Shown here piece after piece: positions 33,190 through 45,789 of a DNA stretch of 60,000 nt. The notes beneath the pieces are model-generated. The model had not been told where the DNA came from. It did not search any database and saw only the letters and a list, made by a program, of their open reading frames with translations. Both the position numbers and the translations under genes were made by a program. Source of the DNA: Symsagittifera roscoffensis (Eukaryota; Xenacoelomorpha; Acoela; Convolutidae); assembly GCF_963678635.1 (NCBI RefSeq), contig NC_087064.1, positions 52,906,684 to 52,966,683 of the forward strand. Reading direction: 5' to 3'. Positions within the stretch are counted from its first letter, which is position 1. Each line of letters starts with the position of its first letter.

Positions 33190-36100
33190 ATGAGTACAAA
33201 TCCCAAACCAGGAAATATAACAATTCTACAAAATAAAACTGATAAAAGGACAGAAGCAGGATCGCGTGCATCAGTTAAACCCGAAACCGTGGCTCCATAT
33301 ATCGGGCTGCCAGGTGGGCCTTTTGTTGCCCAGAAAGGAGGAGTGTTAAATGGTGACTTTGAGAGGGGAAAAGAGTTTGAGGTTTGTATGGGCTGTTCCC
33401 ATTTAAGTCCCGCAGACTAGTAACAAGTTATATCACCACAACCCCATTAAAATTTTGGGGGCTATAATTTGCTCGGTTGGGAGGGGGATGTTTTTCTGAA
33501 ATTGGTTTTTCAATTTTTTCACAAAAAAAAAAACTTTTTTTTTCAAGGTTTTTTTCGACTTTGTTTTTTCCGTCTCCTCTATTCGCTTGCTTGGAATGCT
33601 ACTCTTATGTTGGTAGTTATCTTGGAATGGTTGTATCACAAGTACTGGTAAGCTCCTCTTCAAATCTGTGTTTTATTTTTGACCATTCAATCTGATGACG
33701 CATTTTGAATTCGGGTTCTATTAAGTTTTTCCACGCAAAATCAAGTAGCACAAATAGTTATGGCAATCGGTCGGGCGGCTGATATATCTTATTAAAGTGT
33801 TTTTCTTGAAACAAAACAGGTTTAAATATTTTGAGTTTTTTTTTCGAGGGAGAGTACGAGCTCATTATCAGGCTTTTGTTCAAATCCTAAATGGAAAGAA
33901 AATTTTATTATAATAGTTCGAGCTTATTTTTTAAATTGACTTTTGTTTTCTGGGTTCAAATCCATTCGTCAATTAGAACGCAAATTGTAGTCTCGAATAA
34001 CAAAAGCTGAAATGGCGCATAAAAATGTGATTGATCTTTTACTTGAAATGTTGGGTTTAGCTTGATATCGCTGCGGAATAAATATTACATTTTGTTTCAG
34101 ATTTCTAAATTGGTATAATGTCAAAACAATGGCAATCAAAAATTCTTGAAATTGAATTATTTTTCATATGATGTATATACAGGGGCGAATCTAGTTTTTT
34201 CCCGAGGGGGATGGTGGTCGATTTTAAAAAAAAAACAATTTGTTGACATCCCTCGGGAAAAAACTAGATTCGCCCCTGTATATACATCACATGAAAAATA
34301 ATTCAATTTCAAGAATTTTTGATTGCCATTGTTTTTTTTTGACCAAATTGGTGTCCCGAGCTTTTTCAAAACAGTATTAAGAACACATTTTGCCAATTTT
34401 TTCTGCAACGCAGGCAAATGTTTGTAAAAAATCCCCAAATGCCGTTCCTATTGGGTTCTTTTTAGAAAGTTTTGACCAAAAAATGCGTTTTTTCGATGCG
34501 CGCTCTCCTTCAAATTATAAAAGGGGCCCTTCCGTTTAGGTACGGTCGTGCACAAGCTAGATAGGGCTCATACCAGCATTATATCCGCCCCTGTATTCAT
34601 ATTTTACTCAGCATATATACTTTTTGAATCTAAAAAGGTGAAAAATAGTTCAGAGAAAATCAATCATTTTTTGTCTCCATGAATTCATTCTGCTAAGGAC
34701 ATTCTCTCAGGCTTCACTCTGGGATATAGTTGCTGCCAATATCGTAAAATTTAACAAGCTTGATAAATAGCATGATAACAATTTATTTTTATTATTTTTC
34801 ACGCTTTCCAAATGTCTGATGGCTGTGTTTTGAAGTTTAAAAACCTAATATCGACTTCCGTCTTAGCATTTTTCAAAAAGTAAATATTTTAGCGGTAATT
34901 TTTGCATTATAGAATGATGTCATTTTGAAGAGTACTGGAGCTCCTGGTTTGTCAATTGCCGTTAGAGCTAAGTTGGATGTAGAACCGAAACAGCATCAGG
35001 TATGCTACTTTTACATTGTCCTTTTTCTTTCTCAATACTGTGAAGCATTTTTTCCTAGAATGTACGAAAGGAGGTGAAGCGCAGTGAGTTTTCCCCGCTG
35101 CGACGAGAGCAGAATGGCCACCAGTCTCCAGGCCGTTATGGGATCAAAAGCGAAGGCGACAACTCCAAATGGAAGCCTATTCCTCCTCTTGAGCAGGGTC
35201 AAAAGCAGCCTGAATCTGGTATGAATACAACGACCTGCTTTTTTATTTTGTTTATCCTTGACACTTGTTGATTTTGCACAATTTTGGACTTTAGCAACAG
35301 CAGAGCCTAAGAAGGTTTCGAGCTCTGCTGAGGATAAGCTGAAGCTTGAACGAACATATATGCATCCTGTGAAGTTGATTGACATTAACTTCAAGTGGAC
35401 CGATTCTGACCTCAAGGTAAATGAGAACCAACATGTTTGAAAGTCGTTTTCACGATTTGACGACACAACATTTTTTTCTTTGTGGACATCAAAGTAAACC
35501 ATTAGTCATTTCAGCTACCGTCGGAAGGTACAAACCATTTAGTGATCGGTGTCATAGGAAAGCAGGGAGTTGGCAAGACTACGCTAATAGAAGCGTTGCA
35601 CAGTGGATACCGCTCTGGGCATACCAAGTCAGCATCTGGAAACAAATCTAAAGCACGGTAAAGACCTTGTTAGTAATCATTTCGCTCTGGCTGGTTTGTA
35701 AAACCACTTTATTGCAGAGAGGCGCAGCGATTTGATACCAACGGAGTGACGATGCGAGTCTCGAATGACCGGATGATACTGCTAGATTGCCAGGCGGTGT
35801 TGAGCGGATCTGTTTTGGACTGGATGAATAAAATGGACCGAATGCCTCCGCCGGATGTCAAGTTTTCTGACAACTGGCATGAGCTGCAGGTTTGCATGCA
35901 GCAGTGAATGAGGTTTTAGTGAAAAGGCTAAACAGTCACTAATTACTGCTGCGATTACAAAAAACCTTATTTCCCATTTTTCTCGTTATTGCACCCCTGC
36001 TTAAATTGCGTTTACTCTTAGTTAACTCATTCGCACAAAAAGCAAGTTTTGGGCAATAAAATGGTTTTGAAGCAGGCAGGTGGCTATATTGCAAGAGACT

Positions 36101-39100
36101 TATCCTACATTCGATACCTTATAGGAAAGGTAAGATAAATTGCCATTTAAAGAGGAATATTTTGGCTCCTCTACCGTTTTCACCCAAGAGAAATAAAAAC
36201 AGATTTTGTGCGTTAGCTTTTGATTCACGCGGTTGTGTGTAAAAACGAAGTGTTTTTGAAATTAGTGAATAACCATGCATGCCATATATCAAAACAGCCG
36301 GAAAATGTTGACATAATTTTGATTTGGTAAAAATCTCAGGTAATTGTTGATTGTTCAGAGTCTCCAACTGGTGTGTTTCCTGCTGTCTGTGTGTCACACA
36401 GTGTTGGTGGTGAGTGAGTGGGGTGTCGACGGGGAGATGGTGGGCCTGGTGAAGTTGGCAGACGTCCTCAAGGCATCAGCCCCTCCAGTCACAGATAGAA
36501 ACGGAAACACTCTCCCCCCAGTCAACCACGTCCCAAATGTCGGTTAGTACAAATATTCTTTGAACCGGCAATTATCCTGAGGCGTCAATGGTTTATAGGC
36601 AACAACTCTTAACAGATACATAAGCTGCAAGCATTGATTCACGCACACAAAACCTGTCGTGCCGTATGCAAGCGCAGCGGAGCAAGCGATTACTACTTGC
36701 GAATGCCTTGTTCCGAATTTAGCTTGTTTAGAGTAATGAACGTAGTGAAGGCTCTTATATAGGTCTTGCTGATTTTTTTTTCAGAAAGTCCAAAATATTG
36801 ATGCACTTAGATATAATACACTTTTTGAGTTCAAATAAATTCATCTGCTGAAAGTGACGTAAATTGCACTCTCTGTATACGAACGTGGAAATGGCGCGAA
36901 AAAACGTGAACGATTTTTAGTTTCGAAAGTGGAATTTTATTTTTGAGATTTCCCAGCGGAATAAAAACTTTACCTATTGATCCAGTTTTCTCAAGTTGGG
37001 TTCATGTTATCAAAAAAGCGCCAATTATAAATTGTTCTAGAAATTCAAAGAACTTAATGGGCATCTATTTTTTTCTTTGAAATTCGAAAATTCGATTTTT
37101 TAAAGAAATCCAGTGTTTTTTGTTTACTTGCGTTCATTACTCTTTTCGAATCTTCGATTGGCTATGTTCACGAATTGCCGTCCGGCTATTAACACAGACT
37201 TTTTTGTTCCGACTTTCGTAACGAAAGTAACGGAATATTTGTGCTCAGGTGGTTTTTTTCTTCAGACAAATTTCGACTTTTTAACTAGCCGTTTTTGACG
37301 GAATTTTTTTTATTCAAAAAGTATTGTTGCCCTGAGATTAAATTTGGATAGATATTTTACCTGTGATTGTTTTTCGTAAAGTTATGTGGGTTGTAAAATT
37401 TCCATTTTGACCAATTTGGGACAATTAACGCATGATATATTTCGCCCTAATAATGTAAGAGGAGATTTAATCATTTTTTTTTCATTACGTTTAATTTTTT
37501 CATTTTATTACTGCTCCATAGACTGCTCTATAAATTGAGGCATGTTATTTGGTAATTTTTTTTTAATTGACTGGTACTGCTAATGCGTCCTAATTGGCGT
37601 GCGTCACTTAAGAAATTTTGAAGACTCAAAGTTTTACTCATTCCGTTTTTCCCAGTAGCGTTATCGGTCATATTTTTGCGTGTGTATGCGAAGTGCAACT
37701 TCGCCTCTGTGTTATTGATACATAAAGATTGATTGATGTTAATTTCGAAGACAATTAACTAGATGATTCGGTCGATGATTTTGTTAATGTATTTGCTAGT
37801 GTTCGTCGTGAACAAAGTTCAGCCTGTGAAGAATGAAAGCGAGAACTTCTTGAATGATGCAAAGATGATCAGTGAGACCCTCAAAGGATCCAAGCTCAAC
37901 TTCGCAAGTAAGGCATCGCAGTTCATGAATTTCTGTACTAAGGAAGCTTTTTTGAAGTTAATGAATAAAGTGAATTTTCATTTCATTTAGATCATTTTAG
38001 CAGCCAAGCGAAAAAATATATTGAATCAGTTTTCTCATATTGGTTTTTTATTTTGAAAATGCTAAAGATAAAAGGCTCAAAGAGGAGATTTGAGCTCATA
38101 TTTTTTGTGTGAAAAAACTTAAAAACGAGTGTTTTTCTGGTTTGTTTCCTTGAGTTTATTAACACTTTTGCGACAGTCGGTTGGCTGTATTTTATAACTA
38201 AGTTTGGTTTTGAAAGCACTGTTTGTTTTTATCAAAATGAGTTGCAAACTTTGCTGGTTCGATGCTACGAAAAATTGTTTTTATCTTCAGGTGGTGTCAG
38301 TGACCCAGTTCTTAAAAAGGATACTAACTATGTCGGTAGCAGTAGTGAAGATGACAATATGGAACTAGACCGAGTGAACCTGTGTTGCATTCCCATGAAC
38401 TCCTCCTGGAGGGTTTCTGGTAGGAAGGAAACCTCGGGCAAGCTGGTCCGAAGAGATAAGCAAAAGACTACGGGTATGCTTACCTATTTCCAAATGGCGA
38501 AGATTTGTTAGAGATTCAACAACAAAAATCTGAAAAAAAATACGAACTAGTGAGCGTGGAAAAAAATACTAACTAAAGAAGTGTCTCGAATTAGTTCATT
38601 GGTACTTTTTAGTTAGTATTTTTTTCACGCTCTCTAGTTCGTATTTTTTTCTGTAAATTGGCAATGAAGTCTGACCTACTAATTGAGATTTCAAGTTAGT
38701 TTTGCGGGTTGCGGTCAAAAAAAGTATTTAATACTCGTCAATAAGTCAGAGACAAATATTAACCAATGACAATTGAGATAAGAAAAACAAGCGTACGCAA
38801 GAATAACAATTAAATATTTATTTCAATTTTGTATTTTGAGTCCCAATTATGTATAGGGTTCAAAGGACGACCGGGATTTGGCGAGAGCTTGAGATGGTTG
38901 CGCAACACACTGGTCACTGTACCCAACTCACAGATATCGGTGCACCACACGGAGAAACATTGGTAAGTGGCTGAGAATAAATAAGAGCTTGAACAGTGGT
39001 AGTTAAGTAGCTAAGGTCTGCTCCTCTGTTGAAAGGTCGGTTGTTCGAGGCTCTCCATAATCAGTCTTCGTTGCTTTGTGCATGTGGCAACCATTCTGAG

Positions 39101-40363
39101 CCAAGTAAAATAACGAAACAAATTTGGTCATTAAGCAGTCGCTTAACAGCGGCTTTCCATTCGGTCACGGTTGGAGGGGTCCCAGTGTCATCCGCCTCCT
39201 CAAGGTGGGACTGGCTGCGGCTAAATGGAAGACAGTACCCTCCCCCATGGTTGGTCCTGCATTGAGCAGGACCGGGGGCTAATTAAAAAAAATTAAAAAA
39301 ATGCAAAATTGAACAGATCATATTTTGTTTCTTTCCCTCGTGGTTAGATGGTCTAAATCTGATTGACTTATGAATGATTGAAAACCCATACGTGTCAAAG
39401 ATACTTATATAGGTCTTGTTGATGTTTTAATTTTTTTATATAGGAAAATGTCTTACAATTTATGCACGCTCAATTTTGATTTGCGTACATACATAATGCA
39501 TACATACATACATACATACATACATACATACATACAAACATACATACATACATGCATAGATACATATATACAAACATACATACATACATACTTAATATAT
39601 ACATACATAACATATATACATACATATATACATACATACATACATACATACATACATACATACATCAAGCATACATACATACATACTACATACGTACATA
39701 GCACATGCATAAATATTGTAAAGGTCATGAAAAACGTGATCGACTTCTAGTTTCGAAAATGAATTTTAAAGTTCAGATTTCCCAGAGGAATTAAAAGTCT
39801 TTTAATTTTTCTCTCTTTTCTCTAGTTATCATTTGCACCAGTTATCAATTGAACCAGTTTTCTTTAATTGGGTTAGTTTATCAAAAAAAACACCAGTCAA
39901 AAATTTTTTTTGAAATTCAAAGAGCTTTCATGGCATATATTTTTTCAAAAGTTGGAAATTTTTTCTGTTTCTTAGCGTTCATTACTCTTTCATTATAAAT
40001 AATAGATTTGTTTTCAAGGAGGGAACATACTCGATTATTTTTTAAACTTGAATAATAAATTTGTTTTCAAGAAAGGAACAGACTCGATTTTTTTAACTTA
40101 AATCAAAACAATATAAAAAAATCCCATCTTGCAAGAACACCAAAAAGGCCAGTTCGCTGTCTATCGAGTGATGTCAGTTGGCTATGTTTATTTTTAGTTT
40201 TCTTGTTTTTCTGTACCTTTCCAGTATTCTGTTCGGCTGCTACGATTAGTTTGGAAATTTTTTGTTATTAACTCTGTGTTTTAGGTTGGCTCACAGTCAG
40301 AAGATGTGGGAGCTTACTAAGAAGTCTCAGCTGATCTCAGAGTACTGCCAGTTCCTAACGTGA
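33190..40363 (+). CDS. SMG9: SMG9, nonsense-mediated mRNA decay factor (split gene)
   Basis: Eleven exons: 33190-33381, 34913-34999, 35059-35218, 35295-35416, 35515-35657, 35718-35889, 36359-36542, 37800-37907, 38291-38473, 38857-38962, 40285-40363. All introns are GT-AG, phases agree and no internal stop arises. The total is 1536 bases, about 511 residues, close to the usual SMG9 length (human about 520). The amino-terminal third is charged and probably disordered, with MHPVKLIDINFKW before the G-like domain. That domain has a P-loop GKQGVGKTT, then MILLDCQAVLSGSVLDW, SLQLVCFLLSVCHTVLVV and VFVVNKVQ. The end (GFKGRPGFGESLRWL...HTEKHW...SEYCQFL) matches the SMG9 carboxyl end. SMG9 with SMG8 binds and regulates the SMG1 kinase that phosphorylates UPF1. 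Exon 1 is the least certain, since it rests on frame, length and a weak donor. Confidence 0.92.
34108..34350. repeat. Foldback repeat in SMG9 intron 1
   Basis: Two arms of about 80-100 bp (about 34127-34208 and 34245-34331) are near-perfect inverted copies around a loop of about 37 bp. Each arm contains ACAGGGGCGAATCTAG or its complement. A third CGCCCCTGTAT lies at 34588-34598, so TACAGGGGCG termini could bound a MITE of about 425 bp (34172-34597) with a TA duplication. The family is not identified. Confidence 0.75.
36735..37200. repeat. AT-rich dispersed repeat, copy in SMG9 intron 7
   Basis: Shares many blocks, in the same order, with 39385-40230 and 43990-44460: CTTATATAGGTCTTG, AACGTGA..GA.TT.TAGTTTCGAAA, CCCAGCGGAATAAAA, a CCAGTTTTCT segment, TTGTTCTAGAAATTCAAAGA and TTTACTTGCGTTCATTA. 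No coding potential. The ends are not defined. Confidence 0.65.
38530..38655. repeat. Short foldback repeat in SMG9 intron 9
   Basis: Inverted arms of about 43 bp (AATACGAACTAG...AATACTAACTAAA and its complement) are separated by about 34 bp. It would form a strong RNA hairpin in the intron. It looks like a small MITE or foldback element. Confidence 0.75.
38997..39308 (+). mobile_element. tRNA-derived SINE in SMG9 last intron
   Basis: An A-box-like TAGTTAAGTAGC lies at 39000-39011 and a B-box GTTCGAGGC at 39043-39051, at normal spacing for a tRNA-derived RNA polymerase III promoter. A GC-rich body (39148-39280) follows, then an A-rich tail (TTAAAAAAAATTAAAAAAA). TTGAACAG flanks both sides (38989-38996 and 39309-39316) as a possible target duplication. 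An inverted truncated copy lies at 42692-42838. Confidence 0.75.
39385..40230. repeat. AT-rich dispersed repeat, copy in SMG9 last intron
   Basis: Shows the same ordered blocks as the copies at 36735-37200 and 43990-44460, but is interrupted by an (ACAT)n array. It ends close to the last SMG9 exon. Confidence 0.6.
39490..39715. repeat. (ACAT)n microsatellite
   Basis: About 225 bp of ACAT/TACA tetranucleotide repeats with scattered changes. Open frames on both strands here (tyrosine-isoleucine-histidine-threonine and methionine-tyrosine-valine-cysteine repeats) come only from the repeat. Confidence 0.95.
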
Positions 40364-43300
40364 GCAGATTATTTCTTACAGAGCAGGATTACATCATCGG
40401 CAGACATGACAGTTATGTAACACGTATGACGCAAGCGGGACTGAAGCAAAGCAACCAGCAACAGAACAAACAACTAAACCAACAGACAAGAAACGAACGA
40501 TATGATACCGATTCTGTGCAAATCGAACAGAACATACTACGCAAAGCTGTCTACCAGCTAGCGATCAAAAACCGAGCTTAAGTCAACTGGAAAACCAGAG
40601 AAGGCATTCGTCCAATTAAAGACTCTCATATGGAGATTGAGAGATACGGAGTGCTAGCAATTTCGGTACACAATTTGTGGACATCGTCAATTGCGGTTGC
40701 TCCTAAGACGTGATTTTATATGACAAAGAAGGAAATTTCTCTACACTTCAAATTACCATTTGCTGAGCTCCCCAAGAAAGAGTTCGAATGCAAAAACTGA
40801 AACGTGGAGGGTTCTATTGCTGATCTTAGCTTGAATGGTGAATCGAAACTCCAATTTTTGCTTTATATTGTAACGGAGCTTTTGAGAGATGAATTAGTGT
40901 GTAAATTTAACCCACCAATAATGTTTTATGTATTTCCCAAAAATGTAACCAAGTCGCCAAACATGTGCTTTTTTGTATTTTTTTGCGCTGCACTTTTAAA
41001 AGTGTTACTGGTCCTTTTTGATTTTTTTCAAAAAATTATAAAGTTTGCGCTCGCTCAGTTTTAGATTTTGATGTTATGACTTCAAATTTCTGTTCAAGTT
41101 CTTAATAACAAAAATTTAAATGACGGTAAAATCGTTAACCGACGAAATAAAAAATACATCTTTTGATCCAGTCTTGTCAAATTGGGTTTTGAAGAAAATA
41201 GCGTCCATCATAAAAGGTTCGTGAAAATCAAAAGGTTAGGTAATATAATATTTCCTATAAAACTGGAAAACGGAAAATCAATAGTTTTTTTTCAACTTCC
41301 TTGTGCGTATTAACACTTTTCCGACTGTTAGTTATGCTTCAGAATCAAAAACTGAACGTGGTCATATTTTGTGCGCAATAAACTATCCTGATTTATGGTT
41401 GAGGTTTTTTTTCTAGCTTAAGGCTATACGGAGATGATGATGATAAGACGTGTGACGGCATGAAATTTGGATCTATTGCTCAATTTTGAAGTAGCAAAAA
41501 ATTTGAAGCTCTGCTATCACGATCTCAGCAGTGAACGCTACCATCATATGGTTTGCGCTGATTCAGAGCCACATATTTTTTGAGCAATAGATCGAACTCA
41601 TTTTTAGTGTATAGGAGTGCAAATTAATATCTGAAGTTATCGATGTGTTAGTGTAACTCGAATTCTCACAAATTTAAAAAACTGACAATTTATCGCGACA
41701 AAGTTTGCCCTGACTTCGAATTTTGTACCAGTATTTATGGAAAAGGGTGAACTTTGTGGACAATCATTACTTGATGAAGCCGAAATTTAATTTCAAATAT
41801 GTCTTAATTTCGTTTTGTTTGAGCAAGGATTAAGAGTGGGGAAAAATTAACGTGTCATTAAAAATTTGAGAGTTGATGGTTGTAGTTCAGACTCCTTTAT
41901 AGTCCAGATGATTTTTTTCTTTGTTTTTTTTAAGGAAAAACTCTAAAATTGCAGTCTCAAAATTAATTTTTCACGGTTTGATTTTTGATTTCTTTTTAAA
42001 ATCAATTCATTTCCTTTGTTAAAAGGAAGGCAAACTCCTCTATTGAACAGCAAAAAATGTAAAAACACAAAAAAGTGAAAATGTTTCTGGTTTTGACCGT
42101 GGTTTTGAGTATTCAGAATTTCCAACGGAATGAAAAAAATATCCGTCCCAACAAAAAATAGAAAAAATGAAACTTTTTTGTTTGTCAATGTTTAAGAATG
42201 ATGCCGGAGAAAAACATTTTCTCTTCACGAACAGCAAATGAGTATGCTTGTTTGATATATATTTTGATTACAAAACTTATTAAACAAGCTAAGCTTAGTC
42301 TATTATTACGAAGAATTATTTTTTCTAAACTAAGTCGCAAATAAAAATGCTCAGAGGCACTTTTCGTATATTTTAATTTAATCATGTTTAATCATAAACA
42401 AATTAAAAGCATATGGTGCTGCTTTATTTTTGCCCAGTGTTAGGTTCGTTTTGAAAAACAGTTATTATAAAAACGTATGGGTTTTGTTACTTTTTTTTTT
42501 AACTAGAGTACCAGTTTTCAAAAAAGTTCACCAATGGAAAAACTGAATGATTTTATATGTGACTGTATATTTTGCTAGTCGTTTTTCATTTTCCTACGAT
42601 TTACGGTCATTTTCCTACGATCTACGATTTCCTAAAATTTTCAGTAGAGTTTTTTGATCTATTTGTTATGAATTTTTTCCTTTTCTCAAAAATTAATTTT
42701 TTTTTTATTAGCCCCCGGCCTGCTCAGTGCAGGACCAACCGTGGGGGAGGGGGAGATGTCATCCATTTTGCCGCAGCCGGTCCCACCTTGAGGAGGCGGA
42801 TGACACTGGGACCCCTCCAGCCGTGACCGAAGCGTGATTTAAATTTGAGTCAAAAATTAAATGAGCAGTTCTGAGATGAGGGTTCCACTAAATAAAAACA
42901 CATTATGAGAATCTTTCCTTCCGAGGCGGCTGTACTCTAAATTTGGTAGAAAACAAGTTACGGCCTCAAACAAGCCATTTTTTGCCATTTTGTTAATTTT
43001 CAAAACTTTTGACTTTTCGCAATAACTACCTGGCCAAATCAGAAGTTAAGGGTTTAACAAAACGAAAATCAATTAGTAATGCGAATGATCACCGCACAAG
43101 AAGCTATGCCATGCGTTTGGAAAAAATTATAGGCCTTAGACAATGTCCATTTTTTGAGTTTTCGCACTTTATTTAGAAACTTAATTTTTTTTCCAAAAAC
43201 TAACCTGCTGATTTTGAGTTTAATAGTTCATTCAAATCAACATGGTGCTTTAGTTTTCCATGTGCAATCTGTTTTACCCGATTTTTTTTTGTAGAGGAGA

Positions 43301-43989
43301 TGATATGGATTTTGGAGTTATGAAATAGTAGTTTTCTCATTTAAGTAAGCGGCTTGTTCCCTACTTGAGCAAAGAAATCACTATGGTTTTGCTTGAAGTC
43401 CATTTTTTTGAAATTTTAAGCATTTCGGTATCAGTAAAATATATGTTTTAAAATATTAAAACAGGTAGATCCAGCATTAGTTGGGCTACACATTAAGTTC
43501 CAAGCGAGCGTTGCGCAGATGCCAGAACGTGTGACTTCTAATCAACAGGTCGCACACTAAAATCCGGAATACTTAATTAGTTTTCTTCTTTTATTCGTAT
43601 TTTTTGCTGCGTAGCACTGGCAATTTGATAGCAACTAGCTGCTTTATTGGTGGCCAGTGTTAATAAAATTATAGGCAGTCGTGGATTAGATCTGGAAACT
43701 TGATACTCCCAATCGCACTAGCTTTTTTTTCGCAAGCGGTATTTTTAATCGTTTCCTTGTTTTGCCTGTTAAGAGCTCTTTTTTGCGTTTTCTACGCTTG
43801 TGTTTGTGAAAAGCTGCCCTACCTCCTTGTAATAAAAAGCTTATCTGAATCATTATTAATGGCACCATACAATTTTTCCAAACTGTCTGAATTGATATTG
43901 TTCCGATTGCAGAAGCGAACTGTTTTCGGGTAAGTTAGACACGCCGTACGGACTACAGTGGTTCATAATTTTGAGGTCTTTTCATTTTG
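40364..43989. other. SMG9 3' flank and repeat-rich intergenic region
   Basis: No gene is recognised. The first part should hold the SMG9 3' untranslated region; an AATAAA at 41146-41151 is the first good polyadenylation signal I see. Partial copies of the AT-rich dispersed repeat lie near 41110-41345 and 41880-42150 (sharing TTGTTAAAAGGAAGGCAAACTCC with 44130-44160). A stretch at 43460-43548 is richer in G and C and open, but has no identified partner exons. Confidence 0.5.
42692..42838 (-). mobile_element. Truncated SINE copy, inverted
   Basis: The reverse complement matches 39160-39295: the A-rich tail, the GGTCCTGC...GAGCAGG hairpin and the GGAGGGGTCCCAGTGTCATCCGCC body. The tRNA-like head is missing, as in a 5'-truncated insertion. 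Confidence 0.8.
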
Positions 43990-44460
43990 ATTAGGAGTCG
44001 ATGAATGTAGTTAAGACTCTTTCAAGTTCGTGGTGATTTCTTTTTTTACGGTTTTTTTTCAGGAAAAGCTTTAAAATTGTTCAATCTAAAATTTACGTTT
44101 TCGAGTTTTGATTTTTTCAGTTCAGTTCGATTACTTTGTTAAAAGGAAGGCAAACTCCACTATTGAATAGAGAAAGTGTAAAGTTCACGAAAAACGTGAT
44201 CAACTTCTAATTTCGAAAATTTGATTAGCAGATTACTCAGCGATACAAAAGTTTTACCTATCGAACCAGCTGTCTAAAATTTAATTTTATCAAAAAAAAG
44301 TATAAACCTTGAGTTGTTCTAGAAATTAAAGAGCTTTTATGCCATCTATTTTTTTTCTTGAGAACTCAAATTTTGTTCAAAATACAAGCCAGTAGTTTTT
44401 TTGTTTACTTGCGCTCATTAACTTTTTTTTTCAGTTATTGTTGACTATGTTTTCCAATTC
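43990..44460. repeat. AT-rich dispersed repeat, intergenic copy
   Basis: Ordered matches to the SMG9 intron copies, including AAAAACGTGATCAACTTCTA, TTTTACCTATCGAACCAG, TTGTTCTAGAAATTAAAGAG and TTTACTTGCGCTCATTA. No coding potential. Confidence 0.6.
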
Positions 44461-45404
44461 AAGATGTTTCATTGCTCATTTGATTTTGGGCTGATATATT
44501 TAAAAGTTAAGTATAACAAGACTGCTCGTATCAGGGTGAAGCCTTGATTGTTTCAATTGCTTTTTAAGGTCTATGGAAAATGTTCCCTTAAAAAATGTTG
44601 AATGTAAAGCACAAGGTGTTATTTTTTTGCATAAAAAAGTATTAAATATACCAAATAGGATACCGCAATTTTTTGGAACGATTTCTAAGACAGTTTTAAT
44701 CTCCGTTTAAGCCTCATTTCCACGAAGTATGTCAAGCTATAATTATCTAAAATTGGCGGTCTTCAAAACTTCATTATTCAACGAAAAATGATCACAGGTG
44801 AACTGTCTTTAAACTTAAGCTCAGTACAACATATCTTCGATTAATATTTAAAAACTTCATAAAAAATTGCTTGTCTGAAGAAAGTAAACTCACACGAGCT
44901 TGAATATTTTGTCACTTTCTTTGTAAGTCAGAACAAACAATAAAGAAAGCAGGTTGTTTAATTAGTTCTTGATGTAGTTCTTAGGAAAACGCTGTTCAAA
45001 TTTTGATTGGGTTCTATTTTCAATTGAACGCCATTTATTTTCTCATAACGCTCTTCAACAACAATGGCCAAATGGCGCGAAACAAATTACAAGTGACTTT
45101 CGGTTTTAAAACTAGACCAATGTACAGAGAAATGAAAATATAAACCTTTAGACTCAGTCTCCTGTGGGATAATTTTATGGAAGAAAGATCAGTCATAATA
45201 GATTTTTGCAAACGAGCGTACATTTTTTCTTCGTAATTTAAGAAGCATTTTCAATCCGTTCCATGAATTTTGAAAGCATATTTCGTAACTTTAGAAATAG
45301 TCAAAGTCAATAATTTTCAATCCGTTTCATGAATTTTGAAAGTATAAAGATCAAAGCTCCAATACGAGAAAAATGAAAATTGGATCCCTATAAACATTTT
45401 AATT

Positions 45405-45486
45405 AATTATTGTGTCAATTAACTTATTGTGTCAATGATTTTATTGTGTCAATGAACTTATTGGGTCAATGAAATTATTGTTTCAG
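45405..45486. repeat. Short tandem repeat, TTATTGTGTCAATGA-like
   Basis: About five imperfect units of 17-19 bp, with the core TTATTGTGTCAATGA. It lies in AT-rich DNA with no gene nearby. Confidence 0.8.
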
Positions 45487-45789
45487 CTTTTTAAGACAAC
45501 GGTTTAAAGATGATTAATTCCTTAAATGTTCGAATTCCTGTGCGCATTTGGTGAAAAAATGTTATACAAACAAAGCAAAAAAGTTCAAAATAGGAACAAG
45601 GAAAAAACTTTTGAACTATGAAATTGGGGTCCAGAAAGGACATGATATTTGCAGAGATTTGCCATGCTTGATATGGAGATTTGAGGAGGTCGCTACACTA
45701 AGACTAATTTCTTGCGTGAAGGACTCCATGCGCGGAAGTTTTGTCAAACAATCAAAACTAAGTAATCATAAATTTGAAAGAAATCTTAG

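Noticed and set aside
39448-39750. Frames of repeated tyrosine-isoleucine-histidine-threonine and methionine-tyrosine-valine-cysteine
   Set aside because: Produced by the (ACAT)n microsatellite inside an SMG9 intron.
43459-43548. Possible small exon (about 30 open codons between an AG and a GT, beginning VDPALVGLHIKF)
   Set aside because: Weak splice signals, no partner exons and no recognised similarity.
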